Assembly (NCBI GenBank): GCA_019671005.1
Contig: CM033745.1
Coordinates: 31,895,526 to 31,959,525 of the forward strand
Reading direction: 5' to 3'
Source: Hibiscus mutabilis
Taxonomy: Eukaryota > Streptophyta > Magnoliopsida > Malvales > Malvaceae
DNA length: 64,000 nucleotides
In this document: positions 36,061-47,830 of the stretch, piece by piece
How the letters are laid out: each line of letters begins with the position of its first letter
Numbering within the stretch: the first letter of the stretch is position 1
Position numbers and translations under genes: made by a program
The notes under the pieces: model-generated
Database searches by the model: none
Told to the model about the DNA's origin: nothing
Seen by the model: only the letters and a program-made list of their open reading frames with translations

Positions 36061-37244
36061 GTTTGTACCTGTTTGATAATCAATGTACAAAGAATGCATA
36101 ATGAAACATGTATATCAATTATGTAGATGTATGCTCTCATGGTTGATAGTGAAACAAATATGCGTAGGAAGTCTTCCTTCTTGGACTTAGCTTGATCACC
36201 TCAACTTTATTTTTCCTTAAATTGGGGCGTACATTCATCACTTCCAGGTTGCGACAATTCAATTTTCCCCTAAACAAATTTGTCTCCAAACTTTCAATTT
36301 TTTTCTTCCTTATTCTTGATTCTCTGCTTTCAAATAAGAGTGACCCTTGTCAAAAGAATCTTTTTCATTCTCAAGAGAGTTTATTAAAATATTTTTCAAA
36401 TCATAAAGAGATTGCAAAAACATTTTTGCAAAATGAAAATGTGACCTCATACTCCAGGCTCACAATTGAAACATTCCATAAAATTCAAGTTCATTAAAGA
36501 TCAAACAAATCAATTACTCTTTCAATCTTTCAAAATTATAGCTCTTTGACATGCGTCAAGACTATTGGTGATTTCAAGGTATAAGTCAGTTTGGAGGACA
36601 ATGTGTTTTGTGATTGGTTATTTTGAATAAGACATGATTCTTCAAATTTTCATTGATTTGCTTAAAAATGATCAAGTGATCTTTGTAGCTTCGTGTGCAG
36701 CTTTTAGAACTGTTCACTAACTTCAAACCCTTGGTCATGCTTCTAGGGTGAGTGGAACTTCATTGAACTTCTAGGGGATCATCTATCGTATTCTAGCCAC
36801 ACATATTTGACTTCATATTCGAGTTGCCTTTTTAGGTTTTTAACTCGAATCCACTATTGATTCAAGACGCCCTTTGCGGATTTTAATCTTGAACCTTTAT
36901 TTTTTTCTTTTCTCTTTCTTCTTCTTCATCTTCTTCTTCTTTTGATTATTCCATCATGCATTATAAGATTTAGAAATCTCCCGCAAACAAAATAGTTAAC
37001 TCTAATATGAGGTATTAATTCTAAAGATAAATCCTTCAACTCAAATATCCATGTACGATCAAAATGGACTTGTAAAACCAAAGTTTGATTTTGATATAAC
37101 ATTGTTTAAGGACCTATTTGTAAAAGAAAATAAATTTTTAAGTATCTCAAAGACTCACAATTGACAAGGATTTTTCAAGTACAAAATTATTCAAAGTCAA
37201 AAACTTAAACCCTATAAATTTTTCTAAATGCTCTTAAAGCTAAA
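36061..37244. other. Tat element interior, non-coding
   Basis: Low-complexity sequence with a TTC/TCT tract at 36900-36950. The ORF at 36192-36497 is not recognised. No protein domain was found. Confidence 0.4.
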
Positions 37245-38014
37245 TTCAACTTTTACGCCCAAGCGTATCGATACGCCCTCGAGCGTTTCGGTACGGGCTT
37301 AACTTAAAAGGTCACTGTAAGAATCTGTTTCAATACAGGCAAGCCTATTTCGATACGGCTCTTTCTGTATCGATACGACCTTCATATGAGCTAAGGTTTT
37401 TACTCAGGCATTTCGATATGGTGCTATCCGTTTCGATACGGCTTTCATAATGGGTTTAAGATTTAAGAACAGCGTACTGATACAGGTACCACCTTATCGG
37501 TACGGGGTTAAGATTTTTCCAATCTTTTCATTTATTATTCAAACGTTGCCTTGTCAGTTATTGGGAACACAAAATTTTGTAAATCAGTTAACCCGTATCG
37601 AGACGACTACGTGGCGTACCAAAACAGGTTTTGGCAGTAGCCCAAGTGAGCAAAATTGTATCAATATGGCCTTGCCATTACGATATGCCCCTTGTTTTAC
37701 ATTGAGACCGTACCAATACTCCTTCCCGCATATCGATACTCCCATGTAAGAGTGTCTTTGATCAAGATTCGGATAGAAAACTTTGATCGATTGTAAGAGT
37801 TTCCTCTTAAGCCGAGAAAAGGGGACTAATTCATTGAGTAGATTGTTGAAATCCTAAGTAGGGTGCTAAGGTAGTGGATCTAGTGCTTGTTCTAAGCTTG
37901 AACCACTCTAAAATTGCTTGTGTCCAACTTTTACATTTCCATCTAGCACCCTTCAACTTTTAAATAGCCAATTCACCCCCTATTGGCCAATTTCCATTAT
38001 TTGATCAACTCAAC
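37245..38014 (+). repeat. Copia-type element, 5' LTR (partial alignment)
   Basis: From about 37620 to 38014 it matches 39828-40600 ('gcagtagcccaagtgagcaa', 'ttgatcgattgtaa', 'cttgaaccactctaaaattg'). The end 'tcaactcaaca' is followed by the primer site. Relative to the 3' LTR it lacks a ~350-bp middle part. Upstream (37250-37600) it carries several copies of a 'tatcgatacg' motif, which read as part of the LTR, but the left terminus was not found. Confidence 0.65.
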
Positions 38015-38036
38015 AATTAGTATTAGAGCTACACTC
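38015..38036 (+). promoter_or_regulatory. Primer-binding site, tRNA-iMet type
   Basis: 'attagtattagagctaca' directly after the LTR end resembles the usual plant Copia primer site (TGGTATCAGAGC) with two changes. It gives plus orientation. Confidence 0.7.
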
Positions 38037-38068
38037 ATTGGAAGGATTAACGTCCTCTTGAGTCAATC

Positions 38069-39446
38069 TTGGAGAAGTTTATCAACCGCACACCAAGCTA
38101 CAATCAAGCCATGGCATCTACCTCGGGTCAAAGCTTGTACGAGTCACAATCCATCATGAAACCACCCTTCTTCAATGGGGACAACTACCCATATTGGAAG
38201 AACCGGATGAAGCTATTAATCAAATCCAACGATTATGCTCTTTGGGATGTAATCGAGTATGGGCCGTCTATTCCAATGAAACAATAGGGTGATAAACAAG
38301 TTCCCAAGGCCAAGCACGAAATGATGGATGAAGAAAGAAGAAAGCTTCAAGTGAATGACAAAGCCTTGCACATTCTCTTTTGTGCACTCAGACCAGATAT
38401 GTATTCAAAGATGTCTTCATGTACGAGTGCAAAGGAGGTGTGTGACACTCTAGAGACCACTTACGAGGGCACCAACGATGTTAAGGAGACCAAGATTGAA
38501 GACCTCAACATGAGCTACAAAAATTTCAAGATGGAGCTCGATGAAAGTGTCACAAAGATGTTCAACCACTTCTCGGTCATTGTAAATGGTCCCAAAGGCT
38601 TTAGTGAGGTCATTCCCGAAGACAAACTTTTCCAGAAACTCATCTACTCTCTTCCTGAGTCATAGGACGGGAAAAGAACTACGATCATCAAGGTGAAAAT
38701 TTTGAAGATACTAAAGCTCGATGCTCTCATGGGATCTCTTCTCACTCATGAGATAATGAAGCAAGGAAGAGATGAAGAAAAGAAAAGAGAAGAGAAGAGA
38801 AGAGAAGAAAAGAGAAAAAGATAGAGAAAAAAGAGGTAGAAAAGAAGAAACTCAAAATTGCTCTTGAAGCTTCTTTTGATGAAAGTGATTCGAGTGAGGA
38901 GGAAGACGAAGAGATGGCTATGTTAGCCAAACGGTTCACTCGGTTCATGAAGTCCAATTGGGGAAGAAAGTTTAACCAAAGAGGAGACTTCAAGAAAAAA
39001 AAACAAAGAGGAAGACAAGGACCAACTCATATGCTATGAGTGCAAGAAACCAAGTCACATGCAAGAGGAAGAAGCTCAAAGCTCAAATGGCAACTTGGAC
39101 TGACAAGGAATCATTCGAGGATGAGGAGCAAGAAGTGACCAACCTTTGCCTCATGGCTCTTGAGGAGGATCATATGGTAACCTCTAACTCATCATCTTTT
39201 GATTTTACATATGATGAATTGTGTAATGCATATGATGAGTTGCAAGAGGTTTACGATGAGGAGGTAGAAAAATTTAAAGGACTGATTTTGAAAAACAAGA
39301 AAAAGATTTCCAATTTAAAAGCTCAAAACGATTCTCTTTCAAAAACCAACTCGGAACTCAAAAAGAAAGTTTTGTATTTGATAAATATTTCAGATGATCT
39401 CAAAAAGAAAAATCTTGATTTAGAAAAACTTCTTTTCGATTTCTAA
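38069..39446 (+). pseudogene. Copia gag, gag-only element
   Basis: The N-terminal gag domain (38111-38287) has MKPPFFNGDNYPYWKNRMKL and 'SNDYALWDVIEYGP'. After a TAG at 38285 the frame resumes (38321-38665) with 'DKALHILFCALRPDMYSKMS', 'EVCDTLETTYEGT' and 'MFNHFSVIVNGPKGF', the UBN2-type gag domain. A decayed zinc knuckle 'ICYECKKPSHM' (about 39028) lacks its last Cys. The final part (39036-39446) is a coiled coil rich in Lys, Leu and Asn. It is broken by stops at 38285 and 38663 and by frame changes in the lysine-rich part (38760-38900). No protease, integrase, reverse transcriptase or RNase H follows before the 3' LTR, so this is a gag-only, non-autonomous element. Confidence 0.8.
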
Positions 39447-39767
39447 GGTTATCACACCAAAGAGGTGGATAATCTTAAAACTTCTCTAAACACTATTGGG
39501 AAAAATGGTTTTGAGAAAGGAAGTTCTTCAAAATCCCAATATGTGAAAAGAAATTTTGTTAACCACAAACAATGAAGCTTCCATAAGCAATCTAGAAGTA
39601 AAAAAACTAGAAGTGTATGGGTTCTTAAAGAACTTATTGCTTCTAAGGATATTCATGCTATGGCTTCTTAGATTCCCAAGGGAATCAAGTTTTGGGGAGC
39701 TAATACTCATGGAACAAAATGATTTGGGTACCAAAAATCAAGAATTAATTCTTTGTTTGTAGGGAGA
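39447..39767 (+). other. End of internal region and polypurine stretch
   Basis: Out-of-frame traces of the gag tail ('..VWVLKELIASKDIHAM..', 'GIKFWGANTHGTK') run to about 39760. 'gtagggagag' just before the LTR-like sequence is the likely polypurine tract. Confidence 0.5.
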
Positions 39768-40600
39768 GCATTGCTACAAGGCCAAAGTTTCAAGCAAAAA
39801 CACATGGTACCTTGAGCATTGCTACAGGTTTTCGCAGTAGCCCAAGTGAGCAAAATTGTATCGATATGGCCTTGCCCATTTCGATATGCCCCTTATTTTA
39901 CATTGAGACCGTACCGATATGCCTTTCCATGTATCGATACGCCCATGTATTTTGTACATAATGGCTCTTTCTATTTTGAGACAAGTATCGATACGACTAT
40001 TCGTGTACTGATACGATAGGTTGCAGAAGTGTATTAATGGTGGGAAAAGAGAGACCAGCGGCTCTATTGATGATGCCAACTACCCAAACGGATAGAAATC
40101 AATGAAGGGGTATAGAAGAAAGCCTATCAAGCTACAACAACAAGAATTGAACAAGTCAAGCACATTCAATTAGAAATCCAATCCTTTAAGCCTTATAGAG
40201 TCAAATTCTTGTAACCCTCTTGAGAGATTTTATTGTATTCATTTTTATTCAAGTTTGGGTTTGTGTGAACTTGTAATTTGGTAAACTTATCTACCTTTGA
40301 GAGGTATTTTATGTTTACCATAATTTCTCTTTGTAAGAGTATCTTTGATCAAGCTTCGATAGAAAGCTTTGATCGATTGTAACAGTTTCCTCATAAGCCA
40401 AGAAAAGGAGACGAATTCTTTGAGTGGATTGTTGAAATCCTCAGTAGGGTGCTGAGGTAGTGGATGTAGAGCTTGTTCTAAGCTTGAACCACTCTAAAAT
40501 TGCTTGTGTCCAACTTTTACATTTCCATCTTGCACCCTTGAACTTTTAAATAGCCAATTCACCCCTTCTTGGCCAATTGCCATTATTTTATCAACTCAAC
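39768..40600 (+). repeat. Copia-type element, 3' LTR
   Basis: Ends 'tcaactcaac' at 40600, the same end as the 5' LTR but with a changed last base. It contains several 'tatcgatacg' motifs (39860-40020) and 'tttattgtattc'-like sequence. The exact start and the target duplication were not resolved. Confidence 0.65.
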
Positions 40601-43007
40601 GGGACTTTATAGGCATGTAACGTAGGCCATGGTTTAGGGCTATGAAAGAAAGGATAAATAGTCTCAAACATGTGTTTAAGTGTGAATAACCAAGGATCCA
40701 TTGTTTTCGTTGAAATCTCACTTTGCTCGACTTGAAACTACTTCCACATATTTTTTCTTGGATCGCTCTAGACTGCTGATTTTTGAGTTTTCATCCTAGA
40801 GTTCATTTCCTTTATTTCTCTTTCATCTTCAAGGATTCACAATCTTTCCAAGAATATTAGATATTGGACTTCATATGACAACAAGTCATGTGCTTCAGCT
40901 TGAATATAATCAGACTCACAAAGAGTCATTCTTGACGAGGGACTTTACATGTGTGCTTTCCGTTATGTTCATTTCACGTTTTCTCTTTTCTATTTCAATT
41001 TTCTTTTTGCCTTTTTTCCTTTTCATTTTCCTTTGCTTTCTTTTTTTCTTTTCTTCTTTTTCATTCATGAATTTAGAACATTTTATTTTAGCACAAGTCA
41101 CCTCTTATGGTTGAAACGTGTCTTCTTGCTCTTTGCTTCTAGATCATAAGGCTTCATTTTTGCAGTACGATCAGAATCAACAATTTATTCATGTGAGCAG
41201 ATATTTCTTCACCTTTGCCCCCCAACGTGGAGGGTGATCCTTGGTTAAGATTCAAACAAAGAAAATTATAAGCCTCAACGTGGACAACAAATGGTAATTT
41301 TCTCTTTTTGTGAAGGGAAATGGAGGAATGTCAAATGTCATCTCATACATGGATATTTTCGTAGAAGAGTTACCCTCAAAATAATAGATATTCATAACTA
41401 ACTCATTTATTCACAGAATCATCTAAAAACAAACAACGTATGATAATCTAATATTTCTTGTTTTTCTTTTTCTTTTTCTGTTTTCTTCATGTATGCCCCA
41501 ACTATTTGAGCTCATTCGCATAATCAACACGGGATGCCCCACCTTGTCTTCTTGTTGGAAGATTCGCACATCAATGAACATCTTGATTTCATGTCTTTAA
41601 GGTGTTGGCTAGAAAAAGTTTACAGTAGGTAGAACTTTCAAAAACAAAGGCGTGACTTGGATGTCGTCTTCCTCGAAAGGCTAATCTTGTAAAAAAAAGT
41701 TGACTTTAGGTTGAACTTTCAAAAAATAATGGTGTCACTCGAAGATCGCCTTCCTTGGAATGTTAACCTTGTGTCATGTTTAGCTTTTCAAGTACTGATC
41801 ATGAGGAATTCAAGGTGAAAAGATCAAGAGATCTTATTTTGGTTTCAAGTGAAAGGTTAAATCTTGTCATATGTTAAAGATCTATAATCTCAATTATCAA
41901 AAAAGCATTTCATTTATTCGGTTTTCATAGAACTTCAAGATTTCACAAATTTATCTCATTATTCATAGCTATAGTTTGAAAGCTCATTTCAAAAATGTCA
42001 TCATATTTATTCACTGCTAAAAAAATATATATATAAAGATCATTTCACAAAACAAGTTTCAAGAAAATTTCGAGAAATTCATCAAAAGAAATGTTGATTT
42101 ATCCATATGAATTATGAATGCATGAAAATGCAATGCTAATTTTTGAATGCATAAATGCATAAACATGTTGATTTAGAATTGACCATTCATAGAACAATTT
42201 TCATAGCTTCGATTACGAAAACCTTCTATTTTAATTGGATAATCGTAGTCAACATCCTTTTTTACATGTCATGAACATGATGCATGTGAGAAAGAGAAAA
42301 AAAAACTATGTGAGTACGAAAATGATAGGATGATAAATATATGATAAACCATAAATAAATCTTACCCATACATGCTCTCTACCCAACATACATTATTGAA
42401 ATATCTTGCCCCCACATGCTTTCTACCACAAATCATTATGCTAAAGCAAAAAAAAATGCTTGAACATGAATATAAAAGGAGTAAGGAAACAAATGTGTAA
42501 CTTTCGTGTACCTAAGTAGGTGATCACTAAATATCCGGGTCCGTCATGGCTCTAATTGGGTGGGTCCCTATGGCTCATTACTGACCTACTAAGGCTAGTA
42601 AGGCTAGTAAGAACCTCGATCCTCACCTATTATAGGCTTCTATAGACCGAGTTCAGTTTAGGGGGGCTCACTCCTTTAAGCTTGTACAAAAGTTTAAGCT
42701 TTCAAAGACAAAAAGTATGTGAACCTTGGAAGCAACACATATTCTTCTACGAAGGATTAACCTTTCGAAGGGTAGCGATTGCAGTCACTTAAGCGAGACC
42801 AAGCACAGGTTTAAAGCTTATAAAATGAATGCACGTGCACAAAGGAGCATTGAACGCAGGGCAACCACATATTGATCAATCTCTGTAAAATACGAAAACC
42901 TTCCATTTTTGTGACCACCAATATTTCAAATTTCTTTTTTTCCTTTTTGAGACAACATACCCTTTTTGTGGCTCGACTCTCTAATATCCCCAGTGAAGTC
43001 GTCAAGC
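40601..43007 (-). other. Tat element interior beyond the Copia insertion
   Basis: Resumes non-coding Tat-type sequence: T/C-rich tracts (40960-41080, 41450-41500), direct phrase repeats such as 'aggctagtaaggctagtaag' (42591-42610) and 'gaatgcataaatgcataaac' (42154-42173), and a leader-like part near the right LTR. ORFs at 40875-41149 are low complexity. No gag or pol was found. Confidence 0.5.
42987..43007 (-). promoter_or_regulatory. Tat-type primer-binding site
   Basis: On the minus strand, directly after the LTR, 'TTGACGACTTCACTGGGGA' resembles the core CGACTCCACTGGGGA that I recall for Tat/Ogre-lineage elements (tRNA-Arg primed). This is the main evidence for orientation and lineage. Confidence 0.6.
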
Positions 43008-44798
43008 TCTCGACGCTGTTTTTCGTCTGGGCCAAAATAGTTTGGGCCTTTAAAAGCCCATCAAACGTTTAGAGTCACCATCGATCGTTTTGGGTTGGGT
43101 ACGACCGAAAACTTATAATACTGGTTTGCATCAACACCAAGATCATCATCGGATTCGGGAGTCGGTTACAAGTGGGGAAGATTGAAGCACCCCACTACGC
43201 CCATTAATTGGTACTTAAATATTTAAGTTGTCTCAGAAAAAAAAGGAAATATTAATAATGATAATAGAAATATATAACATATATACATATAAGTGATGAG
43301 AACAATACTAATAAAATTAATATTTAAAACTATCATGCAAATAATAATGATAAGTAAATTGAAGGACTAGGTAAGCTTCACGTGGGCATGACTTGGCTTT
43401 TGATTGGGGCTATGCACCAATTCGAGTCATATCCATGGGTCACTAAAAGAGAGGGTCATCAACTCTCTTTTTCATTTGCATACACATCACCGGAAACATA
43501 TTTTTCATCTGCAAAAACAACCGTCATAGTTCCTTGCCGTCACCATTGTTGCTCCGACGGCTTTCCCAATGAATCACGGCCATCACATTATGGCTCTCCT
43601 CTCCCTCTCTATTTCCATCGAGTTAACTTTCCTTAAACGTGAACCGAAAGCCGTCGCGCCATCACCAATGTCTTCACTGTCGAGCCGTCCGACATCATCT
43701 CCGGTCAGTGATGGTGACAAACAAACGCGTCGCTCTTCTCTTCCTTACTTTACGATTCGGATTTCCTTCAAATCTCATTTGTGTACCATGAACCCGAGTC
43801 AAAATCTCTCTCTGCGTCAAATTTACTCAATTCAATGTTGAATTGGTTAAAACCAAGTTGTGTGGTTTTGCTAGAATTGACGAAAAATATCAACATTGTG
43901 ATTGAAAGGTGATTATTCTGAACACTAGCGGTCAACCTTTGGCCGAAATAGAGAACTTTCATCTTTTCTCTTTTGGTTTTTCATGTTATAGTGGGTGTTT
44001 GAGATATCATAGTGATGACAATGGAATATGGGAATTCAAAATGATGGGCAAGTGATCGCCGAGATGTTTGTGGGAATGGCCGACGTGATGGCAACTTATG
44101 TTTGGGCATTGAGTGAGAATCAAGGGCGAGGACAGAGGCTTGAGAAGCTCGATGTGTGGTGACCGTGAGGTGAGTTTGAGGTGATGGCGGCGGCCATTTG
44201 TGGTACCCGTATGAACAAAAAGACCATATTTGGTGATGGGAGGGGGAGGAGGATGGCGAGGGTCATGGCCATGGCCATGAGGCCTTATTTTCAGTCCCCT
44301 TTTACTCTATTGTAGCTAAACCGTGGCTGCCACTCCCTCATAACAAATCGTGGCCTCCCCCTAGCTATCGAGAGAAATTCATCTCCCCCTTTCCTAAATC
44401 ATGGCCGAGACCTCGTTCCTTCCTCCATAGCTAACCCTTGGCCTCCCCCTTGAATTGAAGTTGAGTTGATGATTAAATAGTGAATGATTATTGTTAGGGT
44501 TCACCGAATTTTCAGGACTTGATCATGGGTAGTGGTGAATGAAGGGTGTTGGTGAGTTGAGGGAATTAAGGGAGATGGTTGAGAGATTCAGGGATATGGC
44601 AGTAGGGAATCACCATGGAATATGGTGAGATATTTTTGGGGAATCAAGGTTGACCAAGAAAGAGGGAAATCAGGTGTACTGGCTTTCGATCGATAGTTAG
44701 ATTCGAGTCAGGTGTAAGTAACAGGTTAGGCATTGTTCCATTTAGGTTCAATTTGGTACGAGCCTGGTAACTGGACTCAGATAAAATTAGTGCTTACT
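43008..44798 (-). repeat. Tat element 5' LTR (right), uninterrupted
   Basis: 1791 bp without the Pack-MULE. It keeps the single CTTTTTCAT target at 43467-43475. A run of CpG-containing phrases from 43.5 to 44.5 kb ('ggcgacgtgatggc'-like) reads as the GC-richer part of the LTR. The ORFs 43382-43841 are also partly present in the left LTR, without known domains. Confidence 0.8.
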
Positions 44799-44803
44799 AG
44801 TAT

Positions 44804-45126
44804 TATACACGTTGGGCATTTTTTTCTATTATAAATAGGAGTACCTAGGGTCCCAAGTTTCATACCTTGATTAGGCGAGGGGAGTGGTTTATATTATTTT
44901 CTTTGTAGTTTTCTTTTCTACATCATTATATCAAAGGTACTGGTGGCGACGACTACTATGCATAGATTTCATTTTTTGATATGGATGAGTGTTGTTTTTA
45001 AATTTTTCGTGTCAACAACTAATGGTATTTGAAAAGGTTATGATTAGCCATTTTGTGGGGAGGCACAACAACAAAAAGTATTTTCAAAGCTTTTACTAGT
45101 TAAAATACTATTGTTTGTTGTTGTTG
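44804..45126 (+). repeat. TATA-leader module L with hairpin, copy 3
   Basis: Host sequence resumes. TATAAATAGG at 44830-44839, then 'gggtcccaagtttcatacct', 'ctatgcatagatttc' and 5' arm 'caacaactaatggtatttg' (45013-45031), with 3' arm 'aaaatactattgtttgttg' (45102-45120). Confidence 0.6.
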
Positions 45127-46257
45127 GAGAACTTTATGTGCCATAGTTTGCACACTACGACCATAAATGTCGCAACTTTTATTTGGTTTATTTGGTAGAA
45201 ACATAAGATTGCAGTGTCTGGTTGGAGGAATATAATATTACTTGGAATAAATAATTACCAACTTCTCTGTATATGTTATGAATATTTATTTATATGGATG
45301 TCTATCATAATAAAAATTTTATCAAGGAGATTTGATTTACTTAATCATTATGAATATCATTTTCATTAATTAGAGGTTAATGTATTTTGTACTTCTTATG
45401 CCTATAAATAGATGATTTGATGGAGGCATTGTATACAAGTCTATATTTAGAATAAATATAAATCTCCCTATTTTTCTCATCACTTTGATCTTTTTGTTCT
45501 TATTCTTTGTTTTTAGGTTTGTCGTTCTTTATTTTATTCACAACAATATGCTATATTTCCTTTTTACCAACTTAAACTATTAGTAATTACTAAATTAAAT
45601 ATATTAACATAATAATGTATATAACTATTTTCATTAAATCATATATATTTTTGATGAATCGTTACAAAAAAAAATCAACAACAATAAAAATGTAAAGCTT
45701 CCTATCTAAAACTTACACAAACTTTATATATGTAATATAATTAATATATTAAATCGTTTTAAAAATGTTTTATATTTATAAACCCTTGTTCCCTTTTAGT
45801 GTTTTTTTAACGGTAAAAAACTAAATGTTTAATATGTTTAGGTTTTTAATTTTTATTACTTGTGTCCATTTATCTGATAAACTAAAGTAAATAATAAAAT
45901 AAATCTAAAAGTACTAAAAATGGTAAAAGTAAAATAAATAAAATTAATTCTTAAAGCATTCTCTCTCAATCAACATGCAATCTACGTGTGCATAATCCAT
46001 AGAAACAACATAAATACAATAAAGTATCCAAATAGCGTGTACTTGGTTCGAAACTCTTTTCACAAAAGCATAAAATGTTACCAATTGTTTTGACATTCTC
46101 AGTTAGAAGTTAATTGTACTAGTACCGAACTAATACCTATGAGTTTTGAAACCGATGTTCTGAACTCCTTTACTTATACATTTAAAACTGTAAACACAGC
46201 CTAATGAAATTTAAGAACACAACATATAACAAAGTAAACAAAACAAACAAGATCACA
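45127..46257. other. LTR-like block and AT-rich intergenic
   Basis: 45178-45546 matches 26995-27325, including 'gcattgtatacaagtctata' and 'aataaatataaatctccc', with a TATAAATAG at 45403. It is probably a small solo LTR or TRIM remnant. 45550-45960 is very AT-rich. 46060-46180 has host phrases such as 'gttttgacattctcagtt'. No gene was recognised. Confidence 0.45.
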
Positions 46258-47353
46258 TTACATAATCAGATAATAATCCGATAAAATAAATGATACAAAT
46301 ATGGGATGGTCAGCATAAACGGATCGAGAAATGCTTCCATGTTGCACATTATACAACATTGCTCTATCGGCAGCAAGCATCAAAATAATATTGGTGTTAT
46401 AAAATGCCATAGGCCTGCCATAGCCGATTTCATCAATACAACCTACAAGATCAATACTATACTTTTTGTTCCATAACTTTTGTGTGTAGTTTCCCATCGT
46501 CCAAATCTCCAATCGAGGCACATCTCGTCTCATTGACATTATTGCCAGCTTCTCTTCATGTTTGCAGAGATTGAGCAACCTATAAATTTCGAAATTGCAT
46601 GAGTCAAGCACCGTTATCAATTCCCAACTCTCAGTTTCAGGGTCAAAGTCAAATTTTCTATACTTGACATTTTTCTATGTTAGCCAATGTAGCCAACCAC
46701 AGAGATATTGTGCACGAATTTCGCTCGAAATACTCGTCGGCTGGTAACTTCAAATCACCCGCGCGATGCCAAGTCCAACCATTAGAGTTAAAGACTTTGC
46801 AACGGATAGCTTTAACACCTTTAACGTAATCATAATTACACTGATAGAGAACCCACACGATTTTGCACTCCAAAGGCCTTGATCTAAGAACAATCATCCC
46901 GATCTTCATTAGCATATATTTAGGTTGTAGAGGTTTAGGGTGTGGACTTGGAAGAAATTGAAATTCCCTTGTTGTGGGTTTACAAATATAATAGTTTTTT
47001 TCCTGGACGAGCTCTGCAAAACACTAAACTTGTATCCACAACATCTAAGATGTTGATGCCTCAATCAAGCAAAAAATAGAACATGAGTTTCCCATCATCG
47101 TGACCTGATTGGTCTTCGCTTACAAAACTATAAGAACGACATTTGTCATAGTTGCTTGCAATTAAGTAGCTACATATTGAGTTTGTTCTTCCAGTATAAG
47201 ATTCTACAAAGCTGGTTTCGTACGTTAGATCATTACACCGTTTTGACAGCAATCGACATTTCTGCATTGTCTTTAAATCAGTTCTTAAAAATATTTCAGA
47301 CAACTTGTCAATGGTGAGAGCAAAAGATGCATGGTGAGAGCAAAAGATGCCAT
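46258..47353 (-). pseudogene. F-box protein gene, frameshifted
   Basis: Read on the minus strand: an F-box (about 47330-47200; LTIDKLSEIFLRTDLKTMQK, then 'CRLLSKRCNDLTYETSFVES'), then an F-box-associated C-terminal part ('KNYYICKPTTREFQFLP' at about 46990, 'VKAIRCKVFNSNGW', 'FDFDPETESWELITVLDS', 'EIWTMGNYTQKLWNKKYSID'), ending at 46258. The total is near the ~360 residues usual for single-exon plant F-box proteins. F-box proteins pick substrates for SCF ubiquitin ligases. Breaks: a 20-21-bp tandem duplication over the start codon (47312-47353), loss of frame between about 47060 and 46990, and a shift at about 46670-46655. The original start was probably the ATG at 47353. Not functional. Confidence 0.85.
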
Positions 47354-47370
47354 GGATCTAAGACAACTCG

Positions 47371-47830
47371 TCCTTTGGGTCCTTAGTTTTATAACCTAAT
47401 GCAGCGAGTGTTGTTTTCTTTCCTTTTTAGTTTCCGTCTCTACAACATTATATGTGTGCTTTTTGTTTTTTTAATGGTGGTGGTGGCTACTATGCATAGA
47501 ATTCATTTGATAGATCCTGGAGGCGTGGTGTTAGTTTTTAAGTTTTTCGTGTCGACAAACAATGGTATTTGAAAGGCTATTAGCCATTTGTTGGGATGAA
47601 CACCAACATATAGAGTATTTGAAAAAATGCCCTCAACATTTGTCTGACTTCTACTGTTTGTTGCTGTTTGAAACTACATCTGGAGGAGGCGGCGGCCAAT
47701 GCAGAGTGGATTGTGGAAGCTTTTGGTTTGTGTTGGCATTTGGCCATTTTTCCTATATAAGTTATCAAAGGTTTGCTACAATGAAGGCGACGATGATGAA
47801 GGCTACAACAATGATGTCTTCTATGTAGTC
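47371..47830 (+). repeat. TATA-leader module L, copy 4 (TATA lost)
   Basis: Begins inside the leader ('tttgggtccttagttttata'), then 'ctatgcatagaattc', 'gtcgacaaacaatggtattt' and 'gggatgaacaccaac'. It ends in a 'ggaggcggcggccaatgc' block matching 23.95 and 25.32 kb. It abuts the 5' end of the F-box pseudogene head to head. The ORF at 47562-47828 is not conserved in the other copies. Confidence 0.55.

Larger units (their letters stand above)
28034..44798 (-). mobile_element. Tat-type Gypsy retrotransposon, degraded, with nested insertions
   Basis: Two direct copies of a ~1.8-kb LTR (28034-31559 without its insert; 43008-44798) bound the element. The flanks share TAGTAT (28028-28033 and 44798-44803), overlapping the end by one base. 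Just inside the right LTR, the minus strand reads 'TTGACGACTTCACTGGGGA', like the primer site of Tat/Ogre elements, which sets minus orientation. The internal part has no gag, pol or integrase frames that I can see. It consists of low-complexity and minisatellite DNA typical of Tat non-coding regions, plus later insertions (Gypsy LTR 31.6-35.5 kb, Copia 37.2-40.6 kb). The paralog at 23.6 kb shows the site without the element. Confidence 0.75.

Noticed and set aside
38742..38993. Minus Ser-rich ORF opposite the Copia gag
   Set aside because: Antisense shadow of the Lys/Arg/Glu-rich gag stretch.
40875..41149. Phe-rich ORFs with membrane-like text
   Set aside because: Caused by a T/C-rich tract in the Tat interior; both strands are open for the same reason.
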